A stretch of 64,000 bases of DNA from Chitinophaga horti (GTDB lineage: Bacteria; Bacteroidota; Bacteroidia; Chitinophagales; Chitinophagaceae). Positions 54,690 to 64,000 of this stretch are shown piece after piece. Within the stretch, counting starts at the first letter, position 1; every line of letters starts with the position of its first letter. Where the stretch lies: positions 4,402,001 through 4,466,000 of the forward strand of contig NZ_CP107006.1 of the NCBI RefSeq assembly GCF_022867795.2, in the 5' to 3' direction. A model generated the notes under the pieces. It ran no database searches. It saw only the letters and a list, made by a program, of their open reading frames with translations, and was not told the origin of the DNA. Both the position numbers and the translations under genes were made by a program.

Positions 54690-57600
54690 CTAGAAGTTGG
54701 CTTGTACACCAACACTAAAGGTCCTGATGTTTGGATAAGCCGTACCGTTACCGGTGTTCAGCTCAGGATCCCACAGTTTAAACTTGCTCCAGTAGAACAG
54801 GTTAACACCCTGGAAGTAAATCCTGGCATTCTTCATTCTAAGCGCTTTGGCAGCATTCTTAGGCAGGTTGTAGCCCAGGTCAACTGTTTTCAGACGAATG
54901 AAGTCGATATCTTTAACCCACCATGATGAAGTATAAGAATTCATTTTGTTCGCAGCAGAACCATAACCTAAACGGGGGTAGAATGCATGTGGATTTGGAT
55001 TTTCCACAGTCCACCTGTCTTCAGCCTGCCAGAACAAATTACTTCTTTCAGCACCAGTGCTGTTATTGAACGGGATAATACCATCGCCATTCAAGAGCCT
55101 GTCTGCACCAGCAACACCCTGGAAGAAGGCGCCTACATAGAACTGTTTCCAGGTCAGGTTTAAACCGAAACCGTAAACGGTTGTAGGTACGTCTCCATTA
55201 CCAATCCTGGTGATGTCGTTTGCGTTGATCACGCCGTCACCGTTCAGGTCTTTATATTTAATATCGCCTGGCAGTGTGTTGCCGAGATCAGCCTGGCTTG
55301 GGCTTTTGTCGATCTCTTCCTGGCTTTCGAACAGTTTTTCAGCTACATAACCATAAGTAGACAGGTAGTTTTTACCCCTTCTCTCCATATATGGTTCTGG
55401 CTGTTTAGCCATATCGTTCTCAATTACCTTATCTCTGTTAAAAGAGAATGTACCACGGAAGTCGATGAACAGATCTTTACCGATTTCAACCGGGTTCAGT
55501 GTAACTGTACCATCAATACCTTTGTTCTCGATGATACCGAGGTTACCCCACGGAGCACTGTTCAGACCAATATAAGAAGGCAGCGAGCCCCTTTGCAGGA
55601 ATACGCCTTCGCGTCTTTCTTTAAAGATGTCTGTAACTACAGTCAGCTTATCGCGGAACAAGTTAAATTCAAGACCGAGGTCCTGTTTGTGTGACTTAGC
55701 CCAGGTAACATCAGTACCGTAGCTGTCGATGTTAGTACCATTCTGGAAACCAACCTGGTTGGTGCCAGAACCGAAGTAGAAGCCATCTGCACCAGTGCTA
55801 ACAATGGTAAGGAAGCCGAAACGACGGTTACCACCGCTGCCATCACCTACATAACCATCAGAGTAACGTACTTTCAGGAAGGACACTACATCTTTCAATG
55901 GCTCGAAGAACTTCTCGTTAGACACTACCCAGCCTACACCTAATGCAGGGAAGAAACCGTACTTTCTGCCCGGGATGAAGTTTTCAGAACCGTTGTAACC
56001 AAAGTTCACCTCTGCAAAGTATTTATCCTGGTAGGAGTAAGTACCCCTTGCAGCCACACCGCGGTTACGGTAAGGCAGTGAGTTAGTGGCGCTGCTTGCA
56101 AACGCTTCCACTCTTTCACGCTGGTTGAAGAGGATCATACCGGTTACGTTATGATCGTCCCATGCACGCTGGTAGTTAAAGCCACCTTCAAAATAGTTTG
56201 CTCGTCTGCCACTGTTCACCCTGCCATAACCGAGATCGTCGTTACCAGAGTAAATCAGGTTGAGGTTCATAGTACCGTCGTCCAGGTAGGGCACGATGCG
56301 GTTCAGCAGGTAAGTGCTGCGGCTGCGTGTGCGGTCGATCTGGTGACCATTATAACCGTCAAAAGAGTACATAGCAGAAGCGCTCAAACCAGGCAACCAT
56401 GCTTTCAGGTCCTGGGTGATACGGGCGTTGGTATACAACTGGTTGCCGAAGAGGTTACGGTAACCAGACTGTGTTAACTGTCCGTAAGGGTTGGGCTGTG
56501 CACCGTGTGAGCTCACACCTGGCAGATAACCGCCTGGGTACATTGTAGGGTACAGAACCGGGTTAGTCTGCATTACGTTATCGAATGCCTCCTCCGGGCT
56601 GATACCTGGCATGTTGGTTTGTGTTACATAACCTTGCACGCCCAGTTCGAATTTCGTGGTCTTAGTCCAGTCCATCGAAACGTTGGAGGTGAAGTTATAA
56701 CGCCTGAATTTAGTGCTGGCGTCATAAGCCTGGAGGTTATCAGTTTTCAGCAGGCTTTCTTCTTCGTAGTAAGCGAGTGAAGTATAATAAGTGGCGAAGT
56801 CGCTACCACCACGGGCAGCAAAGTTCGCACGCCTGTTCATAGCGGTTTTGTTAAACATTTCTTCCATCCAGTCTACATCGGGATACAGGTATGGATCTTC
56901 CTGTTTGATAGTACCGTTAATGTAGTTGTTAGAATATTCTGGCGTCATGCCTGAATTGCGCTGTGCTTCGTTACGGAGCAGCATGTAGCTCACACCGTCC
57001 ATCAGGTCAGGCCTTTTTGTAAAGGCAGTAAGACCCTGGTTGTAGTTGAACATCAGGTTCGGTTTGCCGGATACACCTTTTTTAGTGGTGATCAGGATTA
57101 CACCGTTTGCACCAGCTACACCGTATACTGCAGTAGCAGCAGCATCTTTCAGGATAGTGAAGGAAGATATGTCTTCAGGATCGAAAGCGTTGATATCACG
57201 ACCTTGCACACCGTCTACCACGATCAGTGGAGAGGCGCTGTTACCAGAACCGTTGAAGGTAGAGATACCCCTGATCCACACATCCGCAGAGTTAGAGCCA
57301 GGTAAGCCGGAACGTTGTACACCTACCAGACCGGCGATTCTACCCGCCAGTGCGGCGCTCAGGTTAGCTACCGGCGTTTTGATATCTTCTACGCTCACAG
57401 AAGATTGTGCACCTACGAGGGAGATTTTCTTCTGCTCACCGAAACCTACTACTACCACTTCATTCAGTGAGTTATTAGTAGCAACCAGTGTAATTTCAAA
57501 GTTGATGATATTGCTGATTACGAAGTTAAATGCATCGTAACCGATCATACGCGCAGAAAGGCTGTCGCCTCTTTTTGCGTTTATTTCAAAGGAACCATTT

Positions 57601-57800
57601 TCTTTAGTAGTAGTTCCCGTTTTAGTAGAAAGGTTGACGATCGTTACGCCAGGCATCGCCGTCTTTAACTCATCTTTAACGGTGCCCGTGATCTTAATGA
57701 CCCCGTTTTCTTGCTGCGCAAGCGCATTCATAGTTACTAACAACCCAACCAGGAGCAGGGCGTTCATAACAATAAACTTTCTTAGTCTCGTTCTAAGCAT
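54690..57800 (-). CDS. SusC/RagA family TonB-linked outer-membrane transporter (third pair)
   Basis: About 1036 residues from ATG at 57800, chosen because MLRTRLRKFIVMNALLLVGLLVTMNALAQ is a signal peptide; the open frame to 57899 overlaps the upstream lipoprotein gene. Domains: carboxypeptidase-regulatory-like (ITGTVKDELKTAMPGVTIVNL), TonB-box region LNEVVVVGFGEQKKISLVGAQ, plug (DVWIRGISTFNGS; SFTILKDAAATAVYGVAGANGVILITTK) and barrel ending in FSVGVQANF. It is located between an upstream discoidin lipoprotein and its SusD, under probable LacI-type control (operators at 58523-58697). Confidence 0.96.
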   Translation of the reverse strand: MLRTRLRKFIVMNALLLVGLLVTMNALAQQENGVIKITGTVKDELKTAMPGVTIVNLSTKTGTTTKENGSFEINAKRGDSLSARMIGYDAFNFVISNIINFEITLVATNNSLNEVVVVGFGEQKKISLVGAQSSVSVEDIKTPVANLSAALAGRIAGLVGVQRSGLPGSNSADVWIRGISTFNGSGNSASPLIVVDGVQGRDINAFDPEDISSFTILKDAAATAVYGVAGANGVILITTKKGVSGKPNLMFNYNQGLTAFTKRPDLMDGVSYMLLRNEAQRNSGMTPEYSNNYINGTIKQEDPYLYPDVDWMEEMFNKTAMNRRANFAARGGSDFATYYTSLAYYEEESLLKTDNLQAYDASTKFRRYNFTSNVSMDWTKTTKFELGVQGYVTQTNMPGISPEEAFDNVMQTNPVLYPTMYPGGYLPGVSSHGAQPNPYGQLTQSGYRNLFGNQLYTNARITQDLKAWLPGLSASAMYSFDGYNGHQIDRTRSRSTYLLNRIVPYLDDGTMNLNLIYSGNDDLGYGRVNSGRRANYFEGGFNYQRAWDDHNVTGMILFNQRERVEAFASSATNSLPYRNRGVAARGTYSYQDKYFAEVNFGYNGSENFIPGRKYGFFPALGVGWVVSNEKFFEPLKDVVSFLKVRYSDGYVGDGSGGNRRFGFLTIVSTGADGFYFGSGTNQVGFQNGTNIDSYGTDVTWAKSHKQDLGLEFNLFRDKLTVVTDIFKERREGVFLQRGSLPSYIGLNSAPWGNLGIIENKGIDGTVTLNPVEIGKDLFIDFRGTFSFNRDKVIENDMAKQPEPYMERRGKNYLSTYGYVAEKLFESQEEIDKSPSQADLGNTLPGDIKYKDLNGDGVINANDITRIGNGDVPTTVYGFGLNLTWKQFYVGAFFQGVAGADRLLNGDGIIPFNNSTGAERSNLFWQAEDRWTVENPNPHAFYPRLGYGSAANKMNSYTSSWWVKDIDFIRLKTVDLGYNLPKNAAKALRMKNARIYFQGVNLFYWSKFKLWDPELNTGNGTAYPNIRTFSVGVQANF

Positions 57801-57868
57801 AGTCAATGTTGTTGAAAGATTAATTTGATTTACTGCTGCAGTTGCAGCTCTAAGAGACGTGAGCAATG

Positions 57869-58435
57869 CTATTGCTGAGGCATGCTGATAATACGCCATT
57901 CAGCCAGCTGGAAACGTTGGTCACCACCGTGTTTGGTGATGTAGAGGCGATAATACTTGTACTTTTCCTCGTTCGCGAACTCATAACGGTTCTTTTGGAA
58001 GCGGGCGGCAAATACTTCGCCAGTGCGGGCGTCGAGTGTAACCCAGTTTACGCGGTCCTTGGATCCTTTAAGGGCCCAGTCTCGCGGATCGCGGGTAGGT
58101 GCGTCATTTGCAGCTGTAAGTGTGTAGGCATCCACACGCTGAGAAGCCAGCAGATTCAACTCGATCCACATAGTGTCGACGAATGGATTAGTCAGGAACT
58201 TCGTATCAGCCGCACCATCTACCACTTTCGGGGAACCTTCACCTCCGGTTACTCCCGATCCGTTTTCGATGTTAACTGATAACTTGCCGAGACTGGTCAC
58301 ATCTACCTCGCCTTCTGCATTTGGCGGGAGCAGTTCGTACGTCCGTTCGGTCTTGTCGTCGCAGCTTGCCAGGAATAACAACAGCATGCCAAGAAAGAAC
58401 ACGGCGTTAACTTTGGTTGATTTGAACATCATCAT
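57869..58435 (-). CDS. F5/8 type C (discoidin-like) domain lipoprotein
   Basis: About 188 residues from 58435 (MMMFKSTKVNAVFFLGMLLLFLASC, lipid-accepting Cys in FLASC); three ATG in a row leave the exact start open. After an acidic linker come residues matching a galactose-binding-like sandwich: SPKVVDGAADTKFLTN, WIELNLLASQRVDAYTLTAANDAPTRDPRDWALKGS, NWVTLDARTGEVF and YKYYRLYITKHGG. Such domains bind glycans at the surface. It is first in the operon, placed before SusC, so it likely captures the same substrate. Confidence 0.88.
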   Translation of the reverse strand: MMMFKSTKVNAVFFLGMLLLFLASCDDKTERTYELLPPNAEGEVDVTSLGKLSVNIENGSGVTGGEGSPKVVDGAADTKFLTNPFVDTMWIELNLLASQRVDAYTLTAANDAPTRDPRDWALKGSKDRVNWVTLDARTGEVFAARFQKNRYEFANEEKYKYYRLYITKHGGDQRFQLAEWRIISMPQQ

Positions 58436-58522
58436 ATCACGTTGTTTTTGTCTTTTAGATTTGATGCAAAGCATTATCGCGCGCCGTTTTGATACGGCAC
58501 ATTTGTATAGGTAAAGCAACTC

Positions 58523-58538
58523 TGCAAAATCGATTTAG
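58523..58538. promoter_or_regulatory. LacI-like operator O1
   Basis: TGCAAAATCGATTTAG, centred on the CG of AATCGATT, the palindromic core common to LacI-family sites. It lies about 88 bases upstream of the discoidin lipoprotein start. Confidence 0.55.
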
Positions 58539-58652
58539 TAATCTATTGCAACTTCGTTTAACTGTTAATTCATCGTGGTAACACCGGGCTTACCGGACAT
58601 TCTTTAAAAATGACTATTGCACATCATAGGTAGAGATAATTTTAAAACAACG

Positions 58653-58668
58653 CTAAATCGATTTTGCA
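58653..58668. promoter_or_regulatory. LacI-like operator O2
   Basis: Exact reverse complement of O1 over 16 bases (CTAAATCGATTTTGCA). Centre-to-centre distance from O1 is 128 bases, about twelve helical turns, which would allow DNA looping. Confidence 0.55.
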
Positions 58669-58683
58669 TCACTCACTAAGAAA

Positions 58684-58697
58684 ACAATCGATTTAGT
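58684..58697. promoter_or_regulatory. LacI-like operator O3
   Basis: ACAATCGATTTAGT, sharing AATCGATTTAGT with O1. It is 30 bases centre-to-centre from O2, on nearly the same helix face. No LacI gene is seen within this window. Confidence 0.5.
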
Positions 58698-59047
58698 CAG
58701 TTCACCTATGGTTTGGTTGCACATTAATAATCACGTTGTAAAATGCTTTTTTTCTCGTTGACATCTCCTCTGCTTACCAGAAATAACTCATAACGTCACT
58801 GTCACGTTTAGTTTATGTAAAGCAACGCTTCCACTATCTTCACGACTTAAAGATCGATAATTATTTGTTAAATTTCAAAATCAACACGCACTTTTTTTTG
58901 AGAAACTTTGATTTTTTTCACCTGGACTAGGCTTTTATTAACGTATAGCTTTTCGTAATACGTCGTGTAGGCATAAGGTTTAACCCCTTTTTTGCCTGGC
59001 CTCCAGAAGGCCAATGGGTCGCAATAGACAGCCCCTCGCCTATCTGC
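58698..59047. other. AT-rich gap between the two Sus operons
   Basis: No supported gene. The section around 58875-58915 is strongly A/T-tract rich with a long loose inverted repeat (AAAATCA..TGATTTT). Nothing recognised as an RNA gene. Confidence 0.3.
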
Positions 59048-59077
59048 AAAAAAATCCCGGGCCACGAAGGCCCGGGA
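59048..59077 (-). terminator. terminator after the fourth SusC/SusD pair
   Basis: A perfect 9-base stem TCCCGGGCC (59055-59063) with GGCCCGGGA (59069-59077), loop of 5, then seven T on the minus strand (59048-59054). It lies 26 bases after the SusD stop. Confidence 0.92.
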
Positions 59078-59103
59078 GTGCTACTAAATCAAAAATATGA
59101 GTG

Positions 59104-60630
59104 CTAGTTCAGCGCGTCGTTAAAATCGGTTTCCTTCAACGGAATCACCCACGTCCATTTATTGGTTTCGGCAGGTTGGATGGAAATGGCAAGTGCTGTG
59201 AGGAAGTTGCCACCCGCAGCAGGATCCTTACGAACCAACGGATCGCCCCAACGTTTCAGATCGAACCAGTCGAACCCTTCGCCCCACAGTTCTATAGCGC
59301 GATATAATTTGATTTCGTCCAGTAACGCGGTACCGGTTTTGGTACAGGTGTAGCTCGCATCGCGGCCAGAAGCCTTTGTAAGCGCCTCCAGGGTGGCCGC
59401 TACCGTAGTAGCTGGTTTATTCTGGAAATACTGGGCCTCTGCTTCGATCAGGTACATTTCAGAAGAACGGAAGTGGTTCAGGTGACCAACACCCGGCTGG
59501 TCGCTCGCTTTCATCTTAAATTGCATGTAAGCGTAAACGGTAGATGTACTGTAAATATCCGGGTAGAGGGTGAATGCACGGGCCTTCAGCGCAGTGCCAG
59601 CCACACCGCTGGATGCAGTGTAGGTATACCCGGTCGGATCCAGGAACAGTCCTCTGCGGATATCGGTAGCCGGAATCTTCTGATACAACTCTTTGCTGAT
59701 ACATTTCGGATACGTTCTTACGTTCGATGCGCTGGAATTGTAGCCGATGTAAGCAAAGTACTGGTAGAAATACAGTGTTTCGTCTGCCGCACCGTAGCTG
59801 CTCCAAATCCATTCCTGGTTCGGATTGCTAAAACCAGCTTTGTATTCTGTAGCGCTCATCAGGTTGTAACCTGTTCTTGCCTTTACAGCATATGATTCAG
59901 CCGTAGGGTAGTCTTGCCTGTTAAGTGCCGCGCGGGCATAAACAGCGTAGGCTACATTCTGGTTCATCTCGTAATTGTTGCTCCTGCTTTTGCCGGACTG
60001 GGTATACAATTCGATTGCTTTATCCAGGTCAGCATAAATCAAAGCGTAAGTTTCTGCCAGTGTAGAAAGTGGCATATCGCCTGTAGAAACGTCTGTTCTC
60101 AACACTAAACCGCCAGTAGAACCGTTCTGGGAATCGCTCCAGCGGTAGCCATACAGCTGCGCCAGCATCATATAAGAATAGGCACGGTAAGTAAGCGCCT
60201 GCGCTTTGATGAATTGCTTATCGGATTCCGGGCCGGTTGCATTATCGATATTTACTACGATCGTGTTTGCGTTCGAGATGATCTTATAATAGTAATACCA
60301 AGGGTAGAACGTGTAAGTGCTGGACGCGTTCTCGTGGTTCATAGAGTTGATCACGGTAGCCCAACCCGGCAGGTTCACATAGAAGTGCGCACCAGGATAG
60401 TTACCCCACCACATTTTGATAGAACCTTCACCATTTAAGCCCTGCACGCTCAGGTACTGGCTGGTCATCATTTTAGCAAGACCGTTCACCGCACCTTTCG
60501 CATTTTCCGTAGTGGCAAATACGGTGGCGGAACCAGTAGCATCCGTAGGTACGGTGCTGAGATAATCTTTCTTACAGGAGGCTGCCAGCAAAGAAACCGA
60601 CAGCAAGCTTATGTTTATTATCCTCTTCAT
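59104..60630 (-). CDS. SusD/RagB family lipoprotein (fourth pair)
   Basis: 508 residues with lipoprotein signal MKRIINISLLSVSLLAASC (C19) and mature start KKDYLSTVPTDATGSATVF. Family blocks: IKAQALTYRAYSYMMLAQLYG, SSEMYLIEAEAQYFQNKPAT and LYRAIELWGEGFDWFDLKRWG, ending VIPLKETDFN. It follows its SusC by 18 bases and ends at a strong terminator. No hydrolase or regulator is visible in the pair's operon within the window; the promoter side is beyond or at the right edge. Confidence 0.94.
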   Translation of the reverse strand: MKRIINISLLSVSLLAASCKKDYLSTVPTDATGSATVFATTENAKGAVNGLAKMMTSQYLSVQGLNGEGSIKMWWGNYPGAHFYVNLPGWATVINSMNHENASSTYTFYPWYYYYKIISNANTIVVNIDNATGPESDKQFIKAQALTYRAYSYMMLAQLYGYRWSDSQNGSTGGLVLRTDVSTGDMPLSTLAETYALIYADLDKAIELYTQSGKSRSNNYEMNQNVAYAVYARAALNRQDYPTAESYAVKARTGYNLMSATEYKAGFSNPNQEWIWSSYGAADETLYFYQYFAYIGYNSSASNVRTYPKCISKELYQKIPATDIRRGLFLDPTGYTYTASSGVAGTALKARAFTLYPDIYSTSTVYAYMQFKMKASDQPGVGHLNHFRSSEMYLIEAEAQYFQNKPATTVAATLEALTKASGRDASYTCTKTGTALLDEIKLYRAIELWGEGFDWFDLKRWGDPLVRKDPAAGGNFLTALAISIQPAETNKWTWVIPLKETDFNDALN

Positions 60631-60648
60631 TTTTTCCTTTTTGTTTTG

Positions 60649-63600
60649 TTACAGACCGATGTTTACACCTACAGAAAATACTCTTGGCGTTACAAAAGCA
60701 CTCACGCTTCTGCCGTTCCATGACTGCTGGGGGTTCATGCCCTGCAGTTTGGTAAAGGTGGCCAGGTTTTCTACGCCGGCATTAATTCTTACAGAAGTCA
60801 GATCTGCTCTCTTAATTACAGACACTGGCAGTGCATAGCTCAAAGCAATGTTTTTGATCACGAAGTAAGATCCATCCTGCAGGAAGCGTGTAGACATCGC
60901 GTTGTTCAGGTTACTTCTTGAAAAGTCTACTACCGGTACACCTTTAGGATCTATGCGGTTGGCAGAAGTTTCGGTCATACCTTCGGGCACGCCGTCCCAG
61001 GCATTCAGGATGTCTTTGTGCAGGTTACCTACAGAACCAGACATCGTCATCAGGCCCAGGTAAGAATCGTCGTAAGTTTTGCCACCTACAGAGTAAGTGA
61101 ACAAGCCAGACAATGTAACACCTTTGAATGTCAACGCAGAAGTGAAGCTGCCGTACATGTTCGGAATAGCGCTACCACTCCAGTCACGTTTTGCGTAAGT
61201 GGTGTTACGAGTATAATTTTTACCGTTGATCGGCACAAGGAAAGCCATCCATGCTTCGCCGGTTTTGGTCGGATCGAAACGCTCGTCATCAGCGAGATAC
61301 AGTGCGTTACCGGTCATCTGGTCTACACCAGCGTACTGGTACGTCCAGAAGTCGTACAGGCTATGGTTTTCGAGCAGTTTGTAGTTGCCGCTGACGATAC
61401 CGTTCTCACGGTTTTCTTCGGGCAGTTTCACTACTTTGTTCGTCATCCAGGTGGCATTTGCACCCACGTTCCAGCGCCAGTCTTTTGTTTTTACAACATC
61501 CACATCAAATGAAACCTCCAGGCCTTTGTTGGAAATAGAACCGATGTTTTTTGTCATAATAGAGCTGGAAGCTGTAGAAGATGTGGCACCTGCAGACAAT
61601 GGCAGGTTGATATCATAGATCAGGTTCTGAGAACGTTTGTCGAAATACTCCACCGTGAAGTTTGCGCGATCGAAGATGCGACCCTCTACTGCAGCAGTGA
61701 TGGAGTTAGAAGTTTCCCAAATAAGGTCCAATGCAGGGTTTTGTATTTTGTACAAAGCAGGCGCATTACCATTCTGGTCAAGGGTGTACAGGTCCATCCA
61801 TGCATACCTTCCTGCTGCCAGGTCATTACCAACTTCACCGTAAGATGCACGCACTTTTGCGTAATCCACTACATTCGCTAATGGCTGGAAGAAGTTTTCT
61901 TTAGACAGCAACCAACCGCCACCAACAGACCAGAAGTTACCCCAACGAACATCTTTGTAGAACCTTGATGAGCCATCGCGCCTGAAGGAACCGTCGATGT
62001 AATACTTCTCATCGTAGTTGTAACGTACGCGGGAGAGGTAGCCTTCCGTTCTGTAATCCAGTTTGTAACCATCCAGGCTGGTAATTTGGGTGAAGTTAGA
62101 GAAATCCACCTGGCCAGGGAATGTCTGATTCGTTTTATATGCGTACAGGTAGTTAGTATTTTCGTAATAGTTCTCGTGAGCAACCAATGCATCAACATGA
62201 TGAACACCGAAGTTTTTACCCCATGTCAGCAATTGCTGAGCGGTGTAGTTTTTATAACGGTAATTGGTAGAAGATGCGCGGCCGTTGTTACCGGAACCAT
62301 CGCCAATCAATGCGTTGCTGTAAGAATTGTTATCGCTGTTACGCACGTTCATATCGCCTTTCAGCGTAAAGTTGAAATCCTTCAGGAATTTGAAATCGAT
62401 AAAAATCTGGCCCTGTAAGGTATTACGGATCGTACGGTCCTGGTTCAATTCGTTTTCCCAGGTGGCGTGGCGACCAACACTCTGGCCACGGGTACCGTTA
62501 CCATCGTCGTATTGTTTGTTACCCTGTTCATCCAGCAGGTATTCACCGGTGGTGACGTCGTGCATGTGTACAGGATAGATAGGCGCCATACCGCGTGCAA
62601 AGTTGAACGGGTTTACGAAAGAGTTGGCGTCGCCTGTATTACCGGGTGCACTGTTCGTTTTCTGGTGAGAACCCGCCAGGTTGAAGCCGTACTTCATCCA
62701 TTCTTTCGCCTGTACATCGGCGTTGATCCTACCGGTTACACGTTGATAATCGGTTGTAGTTACATAACCTTTCTCATCCAGGTAGCCCAGGGAGTAGTAC
62801 AGGTTGCTTTTTTTGCTGCGGGCTGTACCGCTGATCGTGTAATCCTGGCGGTAGCCTCTTCTCTCAATGTCCTTGTACCAATCGAGGTCGCCGAGGTAAC
62901 CGGATTTTATTCTTGCATCAGCCACCAGTTTGCCGTTAGCATCAAACAAAGCAGTAGCATCTTTATCATAGATGTTGAGTAACAGGTAGTCAGACACCAG
63001 GCTTGCAGAAGCCTTGGCACCGGCAGCAGCTGCATTCGGATAAAGTGTTGGATTGGTTGACATCAGGTTATTCCTGTAACCGGTCCACATTGTTTCCATG
63101 AACTCGTTAGGCGACAAACGCTCGTATTCTTTAATACCACGGGTATATACACCCTGGTTAACGACTACATTAATAGAACCATCCGCACCTTTCGCTCTTT
63201 TAGTGGTCATGATGATCACACCGTTGGAACCGCGCGAACCGTACAATGCAGAAGATGCCGCATCTTTCAGTACAGTAACAGATTCAATATCGTTCGGGTT
63301 AATGTCTGCCACGTTACCTGCAAACGGAACACCATCGATCACATACAAAGGCGCGTTCGCACCGCTTGAAGAGTTGGAAGTAAAACCACGGATACGCACG
63401 TCCGGACCAGCACCTGGCTGACCAGTAGTGTTATTCACCTGAATACCAGGCGCAGCACCTTCCAATACGGAGATCGGGTTAGATACGGGACGTTTTTCAA
63501 TATCCTTTGAAGTTACGCCGGCTACTGAACCAGTGATAGATTCTTTTTTCGCTTTACCATAAGCAACAACCACTACCTCGTTGAGGTCGCCGGTTTGCGT

Positions 63601-63888
63601 GGTGAGCGAAACATTGAGCACAGCGCTTTGCCCTACAGCAATTGTTTTTTCGCCAAAACCGATCGAACGGAAAAGCAGCTCTTTGCCTGCGGGAACATTA
63701 ATGGTAAAGTTACCATTGCCGTCAGTGAGGGTACCGGTATTAGTCCCCTTGATAATTACTGAAGTACCAGGGATGCCGCTTCCATCAGTAGCATCGGTAA
63801 CCCTACCCGTTACCTTCCTGTCCTGGGCAAATGCCACTGTAACCTGTAGCACCGTCATTAAGAATAGACCTAGCAATTTTTGCCTCAT
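60649..63888 (-). CDS. SusC/RagA family TonB-linked outer-membrane transporter (fourth pair)
   Basis: 1079 residues. Signal peptide MRQKLLGLFLMTVLQVTVAFAQ, carboxypeptidase-regulatory-like domain (VTGRVTDATDGSGIPGTSVIIKG), TonB-box region LNEVVVVAYGKAKKESITGSV, plug with DVRIRGFTSNSSS and SVTVLKDAASSALYGSRGSNGVIIMTTK, then the barrel ending FSVGVNIGL. It makes the outer-membrane channel for the SusD at 59104. No other gene precedes it in the last 112 bases, and no clear promoter was found there. Confidence 0.96.
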   Translation of the reverse strand: MRQKLLGLFLMTVLQVTVAFAQDRKVTGRVTDATDGSGIPGTSVIIKGTNTGTLTDGNGNFTINVPAGKELLFRSIGFGEKTIAVGQSAVLNVSLTTQTGDLNEVVVVAYGKAKKESITGSVAGVTSKDIEKRPVSNPISVLEGAAPGIQVNNTTGQPGAGPDVRIRGFTSNSSSGANAPLYVIDGVPFAGNVADINPNDIESVTVLKDAASSALYGSRGSNGVIIMTTKRAKGADGSINVVVNQGVYTRGIKEYERLSPNEFMETMWTGYRNNLMSTNPTLYPNAAAAGAKASASLVSDYLLLNIYDKDATALFDANGKLVADARIKSGYLGDLDWYKDIERRGYRQDYTISGTARSKKSNLYYSLGYLDEKGYVTTTDYQRVTGRINADVQAKEWMKYGFNLAGSHQKTNSAPGNTGDANSFVNPFNFARGMAPIYPVHMHDVTTGEYLLDEQGNKQYDDGNGTRGQSVGRHATWENELNQDRTIRNTLQGQIFIDFKFLKDFNFTLKGDMNVRNSDNNSYSNALIGDGSGNNGRASSTNYRYKNYTAQQLLTWGKNFGVHHVDALVAHENYYENTNYLYAYKTNQTFPGQVDFSNFTQITSLDGYKLDYRTEGYLSRVRYNYDEKYYIDGSFRRDGSSRFYKDVRWGNFWSVGGGWLLSKENFFQPLANVVDYAKVRASYGEVGNDLAAGRYAWMDLYTLDQNGNAPALYKIQNPALDLIWETSNSITAAVEGRIFDRANFTVEYFDKRSQNLIYDINLPLSAGATSSTASSSIMTKNIGSISNKGLEVSFDVDVVKTKDWRWNVGANATWMTNKVVKLPEENRENGIVSGNYKLLENHSLYDFWTYQYAGVDQMTGNALYLADDERFDPTKTGEAWMAFLVPINGKNYTRNTTYAKRDWSGSAIPNMYGSFTSALTFKGVTLSGLFTYSVGGKTYDDSYLGLMTMSGSVGNLHKDILNAWDGVPEGMTETSANRIDPKGVPVVDFSRSNLNNAMSTRFLQDGSYFVIKNIALSYALPVSVIKRADLTSVRINAGVENLATFTKLQGMNPQQSWNGRSVSAFVTPRVFSVGVNIGL

Positions 63889-64000
63889 GTAGATTTTGAT
63901 TTAGATTTAAACTATAGATATTGGAACCTCATAAACAAAGTGTAAAACCAAACGAGAAAAGGATGCACGCTGCCCTTACGCCAGTTAGGAGTCCTGACGA

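Noticed and set aside
57800..57899. Longer N-terminus for the third SusC
   Set aside because: It would overlap the upstream lipoprotein gene and place the signal peptide inside the protein.
58868..59065. 65-codon minus frame between the two Sus operons
   Set aside because: It starts inside the terminator stem and ends in Lys-rich low-complexity sequence.

Overview
The window comes from a member of the Bacteroidota, most likely Chitinophagaceae and close to Chitinophaga (an inference from protein style, not from a marker gene). Visible support: four SusC/SusD outer-membrane pairs, a FecR/ECF-sigma pair, type IX secretion (T9SS) sorting domains of types A and B, many lipoproteins with a Cys lipobox, and promoters of the Bacteroidota form TTTG-N19-TAnnTTTG. 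No tRNA, rRNA, CRISPR array, transposase or prophage was seen.

Layout. 1-3113 (minus): aldo/keto reductase, an MHS-type MFS permease, and a SAM hydrolase-family protein with a lipoprotein signal that runs off the left edge. 3391-3536: an unusual array of 11-bp units. 3590-13624 (minus): a seven-gene operon of ECF sigma factor, FecR anti-sigma, SusC, SusD, an EEP phosphodiesterase lipoprotein, a large lipoprotein and a second EEP lipoprotein, closed by a terminator. 13877-19880 (minus): TlpA-like thioredoxin, SusC, SusD. 20223-25279 (minus): a membrane AraC regulator, a solitary TonB-dependent receptor and an exported tyrosine phosphatase. 25498-27890: GH127 beta-L-arabinofuranosidase split by a frameshift. 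28046-35838 (minus): a surface cluster of two paralogous fibre-like proteins and two T9SS cargo proteins, under one clear promoter.

36439-38454 (plus): T9SS-exported subtilisin. 38516-39574: a small lipoprotein and an exported VOC protein. 39694-45430 (plus): a complete urease operon ureABCEFGD with a UreH-like nickel permease. 45433-46965 (minus): a secreted beta-helix protein. 47041-48875 (plus): a YdeI/DUF1905 protein and an unknown secreted protein. 48892-49007: a 116-bp element with perfect 22-bp inverted ends. 49011-51658 (minus): GH78 alpha-L-rhamnosidase, also frameshifted. 51854-58435 (minus): an operon of discoidin-domain lipoprotein, SusC, SusD and HEIGH zinc-protease lipoprotein, preceded by three LacI-like AATCGATT operators. 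59104-63888 (minus): a fourth SusC/SusD pair.

Together the genes describe a scavenger of external polymers: TonB-driven importers with matched surface hydrolases (phosphodiesterases, a phosphatase, proteases, pectin-type glycosidases) under three kinds of control (sigma/anti-sigma, AraC, probably LacI), plus nitrogen release by urease. The least expected items are the 11-bp array, the exported SAM hydrolase, the two glycosidases broken at simple repeats, the structured 116-bp element, the LacI-like operators with no local regulator, and the fibre-like surface proteins.
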